Assembly (NCBI GenBank): GCA_963792815.1
Contig: CAWBXR010000004.1
Location: forward strand, 62,001 to 126,000
Reading direction: 5' to 3'
Source of the DNA: JARRPM01 sp963792815
GTDB lineage: Bacteria; Pseudomonadota; Gammaproteobacteria; Pseudomonadales; Halieaceae
Length of the DNA stretch: 64,000 nucleotides
In this document: positions 45,289 to 54,703 of the stretch, in pieces
Position numbering within the stretch: the first letter of the stretch is position 1
Layout: each line of letters starts with the position of its first letter
Made by a program: the position numbers and the translations under genes
Notes under the pieces: generated by a model
The model's input: only the letters and a program-made list of their open reading frames with translations
Database searches by the model: none
Told to the model about the DNA's origin: nothing

Positions 45289-46113
45289 TCAGCGGTCTGC
45301 TCCCGGGTAGGCTTTCGCGTAGGCGATGCTGTCCGCATTGTCGATAATTGTGCCATTGGCCAGTTCCCCGGTGCGGGCGCTGATCTCCAGCATGGCCCTG
45401 CCCAGGTTTTCCGAGCTGATGGCCATGTGACCCGGACGCAGCAGGGTCTCGAGGGTGTAATGGGCGAGATTGGCCTGCTCGGAGGCTGGCCGGACGAAGC
45501 CCGAGTGGTAAGCGAAGGTTCGCAAACCGGTGCCCGTCGCCATTTCGGCGACTTCAATTTCCGCCCGGCCTTTCTCCTGCGCCCAGTGCGCGCTGCCCTG
45601 CGGGTCTGTCCCCATACCGGTAACGGAATGAAATGACATGGGGGCTTCCGTCCTGGCATCCAGCCAGGCCGATACAAAGGCCACCGGGAAATCCACGTGG
45701 ATCAGGGTGTAGGTGGTATCGTCCACGTTCAGGGACGAGGTGCCCAGGGCCCATAACACCGTGTTCACTTCTGCCAGGATGTCTTCCATATTGCTGTAGT
45801 CGGTAAAATCCTCGTGCAAGATCAGTTCGACCCTGCCGGAGGCCACGCCCTCGTCAATGCGGGGAGTGCTGCGGCGCGACACGACGTAAATCTTTTCCAC
45901 CTCGGGGTCATTCACCGCGGCTTTAAGCAGGCCATTTCCCACGGACCCGGTAGCGCCAAATACCATCACCACGCGATTGGCATCCTGGTCCCGCGCGCTG
46001 CCCTCGGCGGGTTGCAGCTTGCCCAGGGTGAGGTAGCCCCAGATATTCGTGCCGATGACGGCAAGCACCAGGAATATCACGGCGGCCAGGGCCAGTTTTT
46101 TCAATAGGTTCAT
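45289..46113 (-). CDS. Membrane-anchored NAD(P)-binding Rossmann protein
   Basis: A 274-residue protein. An N-terminal hydrophobic helix (ALAAVIFLVLAVIGTNIWGY) is followed by a linker and a Rossmann domain starting VVMVFGATGSVGNGLLKAAV. It resembles atypical SDRs such as the HTATIP2/oxidoreductase-like group that lack a clear YxxxK. Anchoring to the inner membrane with the Rossmann domain facing one side is unusual. No substrate can be proposed. It is convergent with the sulfatase and divergent from the MATE transporter. Confidence 0.78.
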   Translation of the reverse strand: MNLLKKLALAAVIFLVLAVIGTNIWGYLTLGKLQPAEGSARDQDANRVVMVFGATGSVGNGLLKAAVNDPEVEKIYVVSRRSTPRIDEGVASGRVELILHEDFTDYSNMEDILAEVNTVLWALGTSSLNVDDTTYTLIHVDFPVAFVSAWLDARTEAPMSFHSVTGMGTDPQGSAHWAQEKGRAEIEVAEMATGTGLRTFAYHSGFVRPASEQANLAHYTLETLLRPGHMAISSENLGRAMLEISARTGELANGTIIDNADSIAYAKAYPGADR

Positions 46114-46176
46114 TTGTGTGTTGCCGGTGGGATGTCGATGGGCTTAGGGTAACCGTACTTCCCCTGGTGAGCAAAG

Positions 46177-47487
46177 ATGAATCACGCAGCTATCTGGCAA
46201 AAGGCGTGGCCGATTATCCTGGCGAATGCGGCGGTCCCGTTGCTGGGGCTTGCCGATACCGCGGTCATCGGCAATTTCGGCAACCTGGCACAGCTGGGGG
46301 CAATCGCTTTCGGCGCCATGATCTTCAGCTTTATCTACTGGAGTTTTGGCTTTTTGCGCATGGGTACCACGGGGTTTACCGCCCAGGCCGCCGGTGCGAG
46401 GGACGAAGCCGAGGTCAGGGCCACCCTGGGCCGGGCCCTGGTGGTGAGCGTGGGCCTCGGTCTGGTCGTTATCCTGCTCCAGCTACCCCTTGCCCATGTC
46501 GCCCTGGCCCTGCTTGAAGGCAGTACCGAGGTGGAGGCGATTACACGGGATTACTTCACCATTCGCATCTGGGGCGCGCCGGCGACACTGAGCATCTTCG
46601 CCCTGACGGGCTGCCTTATCGGGCTGGGCAAAAGCCGGCAGTTGCTGCTGGTGCAGGTATTCCTGAACGGCCTTAATATCCTGCTGGATGTGCTGTTCGC
46701 CGGCGTTTTTGGCTGGGGCGCCCAGGGTATAGCGCTGGGTACCGTGATAGCGGAATGGATGGCGGTGATACTCGCCGCGGGCCTGGTGATCAACCTTTTG
46801 CGGCAGCGCCAGACTGACTCTGAGGCTTTCTGGCCATGGCCCCGAATGGCTGACCCCGGCAAAATGCTCAGGCTTATGGCGGCCAACACCGACATCCTGC
46901 TGCGGACCCTGCTGCTCCTGTTTTCATTCGCCTGGTTTATCAACCAGAGCGCACAATTCGGTGACGCCGTACTGGGCGCCAACCACATACTGTTGCAGCT
47001 GGTGTCCTTCAGTGCTTTCTTTCTGGATGGCTACGCTTTTGTCACCGAGGCCCTGGTGGGCGAAGCCCTGGGGGCGAGGCGGCGCCAGCACCTGGCCATG
47101 GCAGTGCGCAAGTCGAGCGAGCTTGCCGCGGCCACGGCAGTCGTTTTGGCCTTGTTGATTGTCTGTTTTGGCGAGTCGGCAATCGCTGCCCTGACAAATA
47201 TTGATGCGGTGCGCGTTGCCGCCGACGACGCACTGGCCTGGGCCGGGCTGTATGTGTTGTTGTCCTTCGCCGCCTTTCAGCTGGACGGAATATTTATAGG
47301 CGCCACCCGCACCCGGGAGATGCGCAATGCATCATTCTTTTCAGTCCTTGCTTTTATACTGGCCTGGTGGTGGCTGACGCCGCTGTTTGGCAACCACGGC
47401 CTGTGGTGCGCGTTCGTGATCTATGTCTGCGCCCGCGCTGTTGCCCTGGCCGTTTACTACCCCGGCCTGCTGCGTGACGCCGGGTGA
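46177..47487 (+). CDS. MATE family efflux transporter (DinF-like)
   Basis: A 436-residue protein with about 12 membrane segments. The N terminus WPIILANAAVPLLGLADTAVIGNFG has the Asp expected in the DinF/NorM-type ion-coupling site and FLRMGTTGFTAQAAGA follows. Length and duplicated organisation fit MATE exporters, which pump cationic drugs, dyes or oxidised metabolites out in exchange for Na or H. It is a single-gene unit; the next gene is 375 bases downstream. Confidence 0.92.
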   Translation: MNHAAIWQKAWPIILANAAVPLLGLADTAVIGNFGNLAQLGAIAFGAMIFSFIYWSFGFLRMGTTGFTAQAAGARDEAEVRATLGRALVVSVGLGLVVILLQLPLAHVALALLEGSTEVEAITRDYFTIRIWGAPATLSIFALTGCLIGLGKSRQLLLVQVFLNGLNILLDVLFAGVFGWGAQGIALGTVIAEWMAVILAAGLVINLLRQRQTDSEAFWPWPRMADPGKMLRLMAANTDILLRTLLLLFSFAWFINQSAQFGDAVLGANHILLQLVSFSAFFLDGYAFVTEALVGEALGARRRQHLAMAVRKSSELAAATAVVLALLIVCFGESAIAALTNIDAVRVAADDALAWAGLYVLLSFAAFQLDGIFIGATRTREMRNASFFSVLAFILAWWWLTPLFGNHGLWCAFVIYVCARAVALAVYYPGLLRDAG

Positions 47488-47646
47488 CACTGGCAATCAG
47501 GCACCTTTCGACGAACCCTGCCCGAAAATGCAACACGCGAGGGCACCGGCGGGTAGATCTGTTCCAAAGTGTCTGGCGTAAACTCTGTCAACCAACCCAA
47601 TGAAGGGGGTTGGATATTACGCCAACAACTGAGGCAGGTGAACATC

Positions 47647-47724
47647 ATGGCTATTATCCTTTTTATCTATTCATCCATTCTGGCCCTGGGGGTTTGGCAG
47701 GAGAGGCAGAACGAGTCCTGTTGA
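47647..47724 (+). CDS. Candidate 25-residue membrane microprotein
   Basis: A short open frame whose first 17 residues (AIILFIYSSILALGVWQ) could span a membrane, followed by a polar tail ending in Cys. GGCAGGTG lies 8 bases before the ATG and could act as ribosome site. A strong hairpin begins nine bases after the stop. The intergenic space (375 bases) is otherwise empty. No known family is recognised, and chance cannot be excluded for so short a frame. Confidence 0.35.
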   Translation: MAIILFIYSSILALGVWQERQNESC

Positions 47725-47732
47725 ATTGCCAG

Positions 47733-47770
47733 GTCGGCCTGGTCGGTTTTCTGACCGACCCGGGGCCGAC
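47733..47770. terminator. Long GC hairpin in intergenic region
   Basis: GTCGGCC (47733-47739) pairs with GGCCGAC (47764-47770), and GGTCGG (47741-47746) with CCGACC (47755-47760), around TTTTCTGA. This gives a near-continuous 13-bp stem with small bulges. No T run follows, so it may be a transcript-stabilising structure or an attenuator rather than a classical terminator. Confidence 0.5.
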
Positions 47771-47861
47771 ACCGCCGCTTTCCTGCCAGGACCCCTGCAG
47801 GATCGCGGCGAGTAAGGTATGCTGAGCGCCCTATTTAAAGCGCTGTATACACGGGGTCGAC

Positions 47862-48698
47862 ATGCAGGAATTCAGTGACAGGGTCGCGGTGATCACGGGC
47901 GCGGCCAGTGGTATCGGCGCGGCGCTGGCACGCCACAGTGCGGCCGAAGGCATGCGGGTGGTACTGGCCGACAAGGACGAAATCCGGTTGTCCAGCCTGT
48001 CGCAGGAGCTGGGCGCTTCAGGCGCAAGTGTGCTCGCCGTTACTACCGACGTGGCCAGGGACGTGGAAGTGGCCGCATTGGCGGATGCAGCCTTCGACAC
48101 GTTTGGCCAGGTAGATATTCTGTTCAACAACGCCGGTGTGCTGATCAGCGGATTCAGCTGGGAGCGCTCCGTCGCGGACTGGCAGTGGATTCTCAATATC
48201 AATCTCATGGGCGTGATACACGGGCTGCACAGTTTCGTGCCCCGCATGCTCGCGCAAAAAACTCCCGGTCATATCGTAAACACTTCCTCCCTGGCAGGCT
48301 TGCTGTCATCCCCACTGATGGGTCCCTACAGCGTGAGCAAACAGGCGGTGTTGGCGTTGAGCGAAACCCTGCATTACGAGCTGGCGAGTATTGAATCCAG
48401 GCTGAAAGTATCGGTACTGTGTCCGGGGCCGGTGGCGACAGGTATCGCCGATTCAGGCAGCGAACGCGAGATGGCAGCGGCCGTGTCAGCCGCTGCCAAC
48501 GATGAACTTATGGGGTTCCTGCGCACCGGCATCGCCGCGGGAATGCCAGCGGCCGACTGCGCCGTGAAAGTATTCCAGGGTATCCGCGACGAGTCATTCT
48601 GGATATTTACCCACGAGCAATTCAAGCCTGCATACGCGGCGCACTGTGAAAACCTGCTGTCAGGCCGCAACCCCGATTACCAACCCTTCAACATCTGA
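47862..48698 (+). CDS. SDR family NAD(P)-dependent oxidoreductase
   Basis: A 278-residue classical SDR with VAVITGAASGIGAALARH at the N terminus, LFNNAGVLISGF in the middle and YSVSKQAVLALSE carrying the Tyr and Lys. It is similar in layout to the SDR near 3.1-4.0 kb. The substrate is unknown. It may share a transcript with the subtilase 38 bases downstream, whose ribosome site ACAGGAG is visible just before its start. Confidence 0.9.
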   Translation: MQEFSDRVAVITGAASGIGAALARHSAAEGMRVVLADKDEIRLSSLSQELGASGASVLAVTTDVARDVEVAALADAAFDTFGQVDILFNNAGVLISGFSWERSVADWQWILNINLMGVIHGLHSFVPRMLAQKTPGHIVNTSSLAGLLSSPLMGPYSVSKQAVLALSETLHYELASIESRLKVSVLCPGPVATGIADSGSEREMAAAVSAAANDELMGFLRTGIAAGMPAADCAVKVFQGIRDESFWIFTHEQFKPAYAAHCENLLSGRNPDYQPFNI

Positions 48699-48736
48699 TA
48701 CGCGGCGTATCCGCCGAACCCCACAGGAGATCCCCA

Positions 48737-50644
48737 GTGTTTCGCAAACGCCTTTTCGTCTTTCTGGCTTGTGCATTTATTACATTTTTGCCCAGGGTGT
48801 CCGTCGGCAGCATTGCCGCAGATGATCCCGCCGGGCAGCCCCCGGGCAACAAGCCTGTTATCACCCGCAAGGATGACCTGCCCCGGCACAGCTACCAGCT
48901 GGACCTTAAGGTGACCGACCTGTACCTGCCGGAAAACCGCGCCGCCCTGCTCGGCCTCGCGAAGGCGGTGGAAGCGGATATTCTTGCGGACCTGGCGAGC
49001 CTGGACATCCAGGACGACAAGACCGTGCAGGAATATTACGCGGTACTGGGCAGCGTGGCGCTGCTGGAAAACCGCTGGCAGGATTATCTGGAACTGCTGG
49101 AGAAGCAGCGCGCCCTGGAAACCAAGGAAGCCAATCGCCTGACCATGGGCCTCTACTCCGAGGCGCTCGCCCGGGCCAGGCTCACCGGTGGGGACGCTGA
49201 CAAGGTGCTGAAACAGAATATGGAGCAGGCCCTGGACGGGCTGGATTATTCACTGGTGCAGGACAATATCAAGAGTGCGAAGGGGCGAACGGAGATTCTC
49301 AGTGAAGCCCTGGTGCTCGGCAATCTCGACTCCTCTTACCAGCCAGTCATAGACAAAACCTCCGGGGAAATCAGTTACGACATCGCCTCGACCCTGGTGT
49401 CGGTCAGTTTTACCCTGGACCATTTCCTGCGGGATGCCCCGGCCATCAACGAGGTCTACTCCGCCTACATCTTCGCGAACAAGGTAAGCAAGAAAGATAT
49501 CTGGGAGGCGCGCAAATACGATCTTGCCGCCAATACGAAGGCGAGCCCTGTGGTGGTCGCTGTCTGGGACAGTGGTGTGGATACCTCCATCGAGGCCCTT
49601 GCCCCGTTGTTGTGGCGCAACAGCAGTGAGATTCCGGATAACGGGATAGACGATGACGGCAATGGTTTCGTGGACGACGTTCACGGCATTGCCTACGACC
49701 TGGATGCCAACAAGGAGCGATCACTGCTCTATCCCATCGGGGCCTTCGACGAGGACGAGATGCTGATGCAGGCCCAGGTGAAGGGATTGGGCGATATCCA
49801 GTCAGGTGTCGACAGCGAGGAAGCCAGCGCCCTGCGCAAACGCCTGGCGGCGCTGGAGCAGGCTGAGGTACAGGACTTCCTGGAGGCCCTGAATATCTAC
49901 GGCAATTACTCCCATGGCACCCATGTCGCGGGTATCGCCGTCGAGGGGAACCCCTTTGTTCGGCTGCTGGTGGCGCGCATGACCTACGGCCACACCATGA
50001 TTCCCGAGGAGCCGACTATTGCCAAGGCAAAAGCTGACGCAAAAATGCTCCGGGAGACCGTCGACTATTTCAAGGCCAACGGTGTGCGGGCGGTGAACAT
50101 GAGTTGGGGCGGCTCTCTGCGCGGTATCGAGGAGGCGCTGGAGGCGCACAATGCGGGCGGGTCACCCCAGGAGCGCAAGAAGCTGGCCCGTGAGATCTAC
50201 ACGATCGGCGACACTGCACTGCGCGAAGCGATCCGCAGTGCCGGGGATATCCTGTTTATCACCTCTGCCGGCAACTCCGACAATGATGTCTCTTTCGATG
50301 AGTTCTACCCCAGCAGCTACGACTACCCGAACATCCTGAGCGTGGGGGCGGTGGATGTGGCCGGTGACGAGACCAGCTTCACCAGCCTGGGCAAGGTGGA
50401 TATCTATGCCAATGGCTTCGAGGTGGAGAGTTACGTACCCGGGGGCAACCGCATCAAGTTCAACGGCACTTCGATGTCGTCACCCCAGGTGCTGAACCTG
50501 GCCGCCAAGCTGTTGGCCCTGGACCCGTCACTGAGCACCGCCCAATTGAGGCGCCTGATAATCGACGGCAGTGATGAAAAGGTATTGCAGACCCGCACTA
50601 TAAGACTGATGAACCCGGCGGCCAGCGCGGCGCTTATTCCCTGA
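48737..50644 (+). CDS. S8 family serine peptidase (subtilase), exported
   Basis: A 635-residue secreted protease. Signal peptide about residues 1-27, then a pro-like helical segment of about 240 residues with no obvious inhibitor-I9 motif. The catalytic triad is Asp278 (VVAVWDSGVD), His393 (YSHGTHVAG) and Ser579 (FNGTSMSSPQ), and the oxyanion Asn lies in ITSAGNSDND. An insertion of about 60 residues separates Asp and His beyond the usual distance. The GTG start at 48737 is preceded by AGGAG. It would digest proteins outside the cell or in the periplasm. Confidence 0.92.
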   Translation: MFRKRLFVFLACAFITFLPRVSVGSIAADDPAGQPPGNKPVITRKDDLPRHSYQLDLKVTDLYLPENRAALLGLAKAVEADILADLASLDIQDDKTVQEYYAVLGSVALLENRWQDYLELLEKQRALETKEANRLTMGLYSEALARARLTGGDADKVLKQNMEQALDGLDYSLVQDNIKSAKGRTEILSEALVLGNLDSSYQPVIDKTSGEISYDIASTLVSVSFTLDHFLRDAPAINEVYSAYIFANKVSKKDIWEARKYDLAANTKASPVVVAVWDSGVDTSIEALAPLLWRNSSEIPDNGIDDDGNGFVDDVHGIAYDLDANKERSLLYPIGAFDEDEMLMQAQVKGLGDIQSGVDSEEASALRKRLAALEQAEVQDFLEALNIYGNYSHGTHVAGIAVEGNPFVRLLVARMTYGHTMIPEEPTIAKAKADAKMLRETVDYFKANGVRAVNMSWGGSLRGIEEALEAHNAGGSPQERKKLAREIYTIGDTALREAIRSAGDILFITSAGNSDNDVSFDEFYPSSYDYPNILSVGAVDVAGDETSFTSLGKVDIYANGFEVESYVPGGNRIKFNGTSMSSPQVLNLAAKLLALDPSLSTAQLRRLIIDGSDEKVLQTRTIRLMNPAASAALIP

Positions 50645-52059
50645 CCACCAGCACGGTCTCCAGTGAGGGGTCGCCGCAGTAGGCGACCCGGGTGCCGCCT
50701 GCCACTTCTACCTGCAGCGCTCTGAGCACTTCCGCCTGGATCCGTTCTCCCGGCGCCAGGGCCGGTATCCCCGGGGGATAGGGTACGGCGGTTTCCGCAG
50801 CGATGCGGCCGATCGCCTGCGCGGCGGGCACCCGCTCGTGATTCGAGAAAAACGCATCTCGCGGGGACATGACCGTCTGGGGCACTACCGTCCAGGCGGT
50901 GGTCGGCACCAGTGGTCGCGGCTCGCCGCGGTGTTCCTCGATCGCGCGGGTAATCTCGGTGACCATGCGATCAACCGTCTCGTCCGTGTCCGCCAGCGTG
51001 ATCACCGGGCAGAAGGTATCCCGGTCGGCCAGCTCGAGGTGGATACCGCGCTGTTCGAGCACATCGGCCACCACCTGGCCGTCGGCGCCGGTACCGGCCA
51101 GGGTGAGCACTACCTTGGTGGGGTCCTGCATCAGCAGGCCCGGGAGACCGCTCGGCGAACTCACTGCCCAGCACGCCCAGGCCGGGAATCTGGCGCAGGC
51201 GCGAGCGTGCTTCGCCGGCAATACGAATGGCATTGCCCAGCAGCTCCTCGCCGCGGTCCTGCAACAGCCCCCGGGCCCTGTCGATGGAGGCGAAGATGGC
51301 GCCGGAAGGGCTGGTCGTGTGCAGGCCTTCGAATGCCGCTTCCAGGCGCTCCAGATTGATCAGGTCCCCCTGCACCAGCACCATCGAGGATTGGGTGAAG
51401 CCGGTAATATGTTTGTGTACGCTGGTCACCAGGATGTCTGCGCCCGCCTGCATCGCGTGCGGCGGCAGCTCCGGGTGGAACCCCAGGTGAGCACCCCAGG
51501 CGGCGTCGACAGCCAGGGGTATACCGTGCTCGTGAGCCACCTTCGCGATGGCGGCCACGTCTGAAACCCCGCCCACGTAGCTTGGCTCAACCAGCATCAC
51601 CGCCCGCGCGTCGGGGTGTTCGCGCAGGGCCTGCCGGATGCGCTCCGCGGGCATCCCTGCGGCGAGGCCTGTCTGCTTGTCGATGTCGGGCCGCACCCAG
51701 ACCGGGACCAGTCCGGCGAGAACAAGCCCGAAGAACAGGGACTTGTGCAGGGTCCTGGCAACGATGACCTTGTCCCCCGGTTTGCCCACGCTCAGTGCGA
51801 TGGCCTCGTTGCCGTGGGACGAGCCCTGCACCGAGAAGCCGCACCACTTCGCGCCCCACAACTCCCCTGCAAGCCGCTCCGCCCCGGCCAGTCGCCGGGT
51901 CGATACCCGGCGGTCCTCCACGCCACCGTAATGCGGAATGTCCAGTGCCAGCAGCGGGTCACTCAGTTCGGGGTTGCGCTTGTGGCCGGGCACGGTGAAG
52001 GGCGTGCCGGCATTGGTTAGAAACCGGCGGTAGGCGTCGTAGAGAGGGGTTTCGCTCAT
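50634..52059 (-). pseudogene. Orn/Lys/Arg decarboxylase-like PLP enzyme, one frameshift
   Basis: About 470 residues once a frame change near 51150 is repaired. The N-terminal part has PFTVPGHKRNPEL, FSVQGSSHGNEAIAL, EPSYVGGVSD, VDAAWGAHLGFHPELP and TSVHKHITGFTQSS with the PLP lysine, as in the short, group III-like Orn/Lys/Arg decarboxylases (SpeA/Cad type lacking the wing domain). The second part has PTKVVLTLAGTGADG and PPGIPALAPGE, the family's C-terminal domain. It decarboxylates a basic amino acid to a polyamine precursor. Tail-to-tail overlap with the subtilase is 11 bases. Confidence 0.85.
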
Positions 52060-52143
52060 GGTGGTTGCTGGTTGTTTCCCGCGAGGTCGGCCGGTGCCCT
52101 GAAGCGGGCAACTCTGGGGCTATCGGGGCCGGTAGTCAACTGC

Positions 52144-52776
52144 CTACATGGAACGGTCCAGGGACCTGCGCGCGGTTTCCGCATCCACCAGGGCTCCCGT
52201 GAACGGGTAGTCCCCGGTCAGCACGCTGACAAGCTGGCTGGCCGCATTGGCGAAGGCGGTGTCATCCGAGAAGTCGAGGTAAGTGATGGCGCTCGTCACG
52301 GATTCGTTGGACTTGACGGCCTTGGCCCGCACCTGGGCAGGGATGGTGATGAAATTGTCTCCCGGCTCGGCATCGAGCGACTGCAGCAGTCGTTCCATAT
52401 TGACAGCCTCGGTGCCGGCAGCCTCACTCCCGGCTGCCAGGTCCTGTACCGTGATGACGTTTTTGCCGCTGACTGCCCGACCCAGCGGGATATCACCGAT
52501 GGAAAACTGGATGGGCTGGCCGACCTCATACTGGAACTCGCCGTCACTGCCGGTTACCCCACTGATGGACCCCGAGACGTAGTCCGCGCCGCTCACCGGG
52601 GCCGCGCCAAACTGTCCGGTTGCCACCACGATGAGCTCTTCGTCCTTGTCCCTGTCATCGTCATCAGAACCGCTGCCGGAGCTGAAAAACACGGCGCACT
52701 GGCTTCCCACCAGCAGGGGTATGGCAAGCAATAACAGAATTAGAAAAGCCTGGCGGTAGCTCTTGTTTGGCATCAT
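52144..52776 (-). CDS. Exported protein, possibly lipoprotein, with beta-rich repeat
   Basis: A 210-residue protein with an N-terminal signal (FLILLLLAIPLLVGSQC). The Cys after GSQ could be lipidated, but the lipobox lacks the usual Leu at the right position. A poly-Asp stretch (GSDDDDRDKDEE) follows, then GADYVSGSISGVTGSDGEFQ, a short Gly-rich beta unit often found in surface adhesins and calcium-binding proteins of marine Proteobacteria. No enzymatic motif is visible. Likely located in the periplasm or on the cell surface. Confidence 0.6.
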   Translation of the reverse strand: MMPNKSYRQAFLILLLLAIPLLVGSQCAVFFSSGSGSDDDDRDKDEELIVVATGQFGAAPVSGADYVSGSISGVTGSDGEFQYEVGQPIQFSIGDIPLGRAVSGKNVITVQDLAAGSEAAGTEAVNMERLLQSLDAEPGDNFITIPAQVRAKAVKSNESVTSAITYLDFSDDTAFANAASQLVSVLTGDYPFTGALVDAETARRSLDRSM

Positions 52777-52960
52777 TGCTGGTCACCCGGAAATTTCGGC
52801 AAAAGATTGGCGAGTTGTGTTGAAGGTATTGTAACCGCTTCCCGATAAGCCTGGCAGCATCCCCCGCTGGTTGATTTCTTCGGGCGAGGGTCTATCTCGA
52901 TGGGTCAATTATGCACTCCTCGGCCCTGCTGGCCTCGCGGGGCCGACACGGGACCACAAT

Positions 52961-53189
52961 ATGCTGACGCTGCACGGTTTTGCCTTCTCCAATTACCACA
53001 ATATTGTCAAACACGCCCTGATGTACAAGGGCATCCCCTTTGAGGAGCACATTGTCTACCCCGGTACTCCTGAATTGCTGGCCGTAAACCCTGCCGGTAA
53101 GGTGCCCGCCATGACCACGGAAGATCGACGCCGATATGCGTGATAATGCGCCGGAGTTCATGGCTTATATTGCCAGCCGGCGATCCTAA
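52961..53189 (+). pseudogene. Glutathione S-transferase remnant with internal deletion
   Basis: The first 57 residues (MLTLHGFAFSNYHNIVKHAL, then GIPFEEHIVYPGTPELL and NPAGKVPAMTTED) match the N-terminal thioredoxin half of a GST. The sequence then jumps, out of frame, to DMRDNAPEFMAYIASRRS, which looks like a GST C-terminal end, and stops at 53189. Roughly 130 residues of the helical domain are missing. The end overlaps the last 32 bases of the opposing MFS gene. This is a deletion remnant rather than a simple frameshift. Confidence 0.75.
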
Positions 53190-54525
53190 GCCGGGCCACA
53201 CTGCAGACACCGGCCAGCAAGGTCAGCACTGCGGCTATGGCGGCGGGAGTGCCGTCACTGCCATAGCCCAGGGCCAGCAGAGCGGCAATGAGAGTCGCTC
53301 CCAGGGCCTGTCCGACCAGGCGATTGGTCGAAATGAGGCCACCGGCAGAGGCGGCCCGGGCCAGCGGCGCTGCCGAAACCACCAGGCGCGCATTGGGTGA
53401 GAGAAACATTCCGTAACCCACACCGCACAGGGCCATGCGCCAGGCGATAGCCCACTGCGGCAGGTGGTCCGGCATCAGGGCCAGCAGCACCATGCCAAGG
53501 GTGGCGATGGCCATGCCGATGCCGCCGAGCAGGCCCGCGTGGAGGCGGTCGGACATCCACCCGGCGATCGGGGCCACAACCATCATACTCAAGGGCCAGG
53601 GGGAGATGACGGCACCGATCTGCGCGGGGGACATGCCAAAGTGTTCCTGCAGGCGGAACGGCAGGGACAGCAGGAATGTCATCGACGCTATAAACGCGAG
53701 CAGCGCACCGATTATCGACAAGGCCAGAATCGGGCGCGCCAACAGATCCACCGGCAGTATCGGCGAGGTCTCGCCCAGCTCCCGCCTGACGAATACCACA
53801 CCAATTACCGCGCCGGCGAAGACCAGCGCCAGCGTGTTTCCTGCCGGATAGCCCTGGGCCAGCGCCATCAGTCCTGAAATCGAAAGGCCGAAGGTAAGTG
53901 CGCACAACGCGGCACCCGGCAGGTCGTAGCGCCCGGAGCGCGGTGGGAGATCGGGCAGCGACCGGTGGCCAGCCGCCAGGGAGATGAGTCCCAATGGCAC
54001 GGTGGCGACAAACACCCATGGCCAGCTCACCTCGGCGACAATGAAACCGCCCAGAACCGGCGCCAGGGCCGCGGCGCTGGCCACCACCACGCTGTTTATT
54101 CCCAGTCCGCGCCCCAGCTGACCGTCAGGGTAAATGGAGCGGACCAGCGCAGTGGAGACACTGAGGGCCGCGGCCGCGCCGAGTGCCTGCAGCGTGCGCG
54201 CGGCCAGCAGCAGGGGCAGGTCCGGCGCTAAAAAACACAGTAAAGCGGAAAAAATGAACACGCACTGGCCACCCTGGTAGAGCTGGCGCAGGCCAATACG
54301 GGCGCCCAGCGCGGAAAAAGGCAGGAGTGTCATTACCAGTACCAGCTGGTATACGCTCACGATCATGACTGCCGTGGAGGGATCGATACCGAGGTCCCGG
54401 GCGATAGTTGGCAGGGCGACATTGGGTATGGCCCCGTCGATGACATTCAGGGCGGTGCCGCAGGAAATAGCGAACACGGCCAGGTAGCGCCGTGGTGTGG
54501 GAAGTCCGTCGGTTGTTGCTGGCAT
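53158..54525 (-). CDS. DHA2-type MFS exporter
   Basis: A 455-residue protein with about 14 hydrophobic segments, consistent with the drug:H+ antiporter-2 group. The N-terminal half has NVIDGAIPNVALPTIARDLG, a DHA2 marker, and the A-motif loop GARIGLRQLYQGG; PVLGGFIV is the antiporter C-motif position. I chose the ATG at 54525 since the fold starts there; an earlier in-frame ATG at 54597 would add 24 non-typical residues. It should export a hydrophobic toxic compound. Its 3' end runs over the GST remnant on the other strand. Confidence 0.88.
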   Translation of the reverse strand: MPATTDGLPTPRRYLAVFAISCGTALNVIDGAIPNVALPTIARDLGIDPSTAVMIVSVYQLVLVMTLLPFSALGARIGLRQLYQGGQCVFIFSALLCFLAPDLPLLLAARTLQALGAAAALSVSTALVRSIYPDGQLGRGLGINSVVVASAAALAPVLGGFIVAEVSWPWVFVATVPLGLISLAAGHRSLPDLPPRSGRYDLPGAALCALTFGLSISGLMALAQGYPAGNTLALVFAGAVIGVVFVRRELGETSPILPVDLLARPILALSIIGALLAFIASMTFLLSLPFRLQEHFGMSPAQIGAVISPWPLSMMVVAPIAGWMSDRLHAGLLGGIGMAIATLGMVLLALMPDHLPQWAIAWRMALCGVGYGMFLSPNARLVVSAAPLARAASAGGLISTNRLVGQALGATLIAALLALGYGSDGTPAAIAAVLTLLAGVCSVARLRIAGWQYKP

Positions 54526-54703
54526 CGGGCATCTCAGGTTGTGAGCCAGACAGTATAGGCCCGGTACCTCACTGAATACGAACAGCGGCCGGTGCACTAG
54601 CTTGCACGTGTGGCCGCCGTTTCCACCCGGTTTTCGTCACACAAGCTTGTCTGGCGCGGCCAAAGGCGGCACATTCCGTTGATGGGAAAAGCGGGAGAGT
54701 CCG

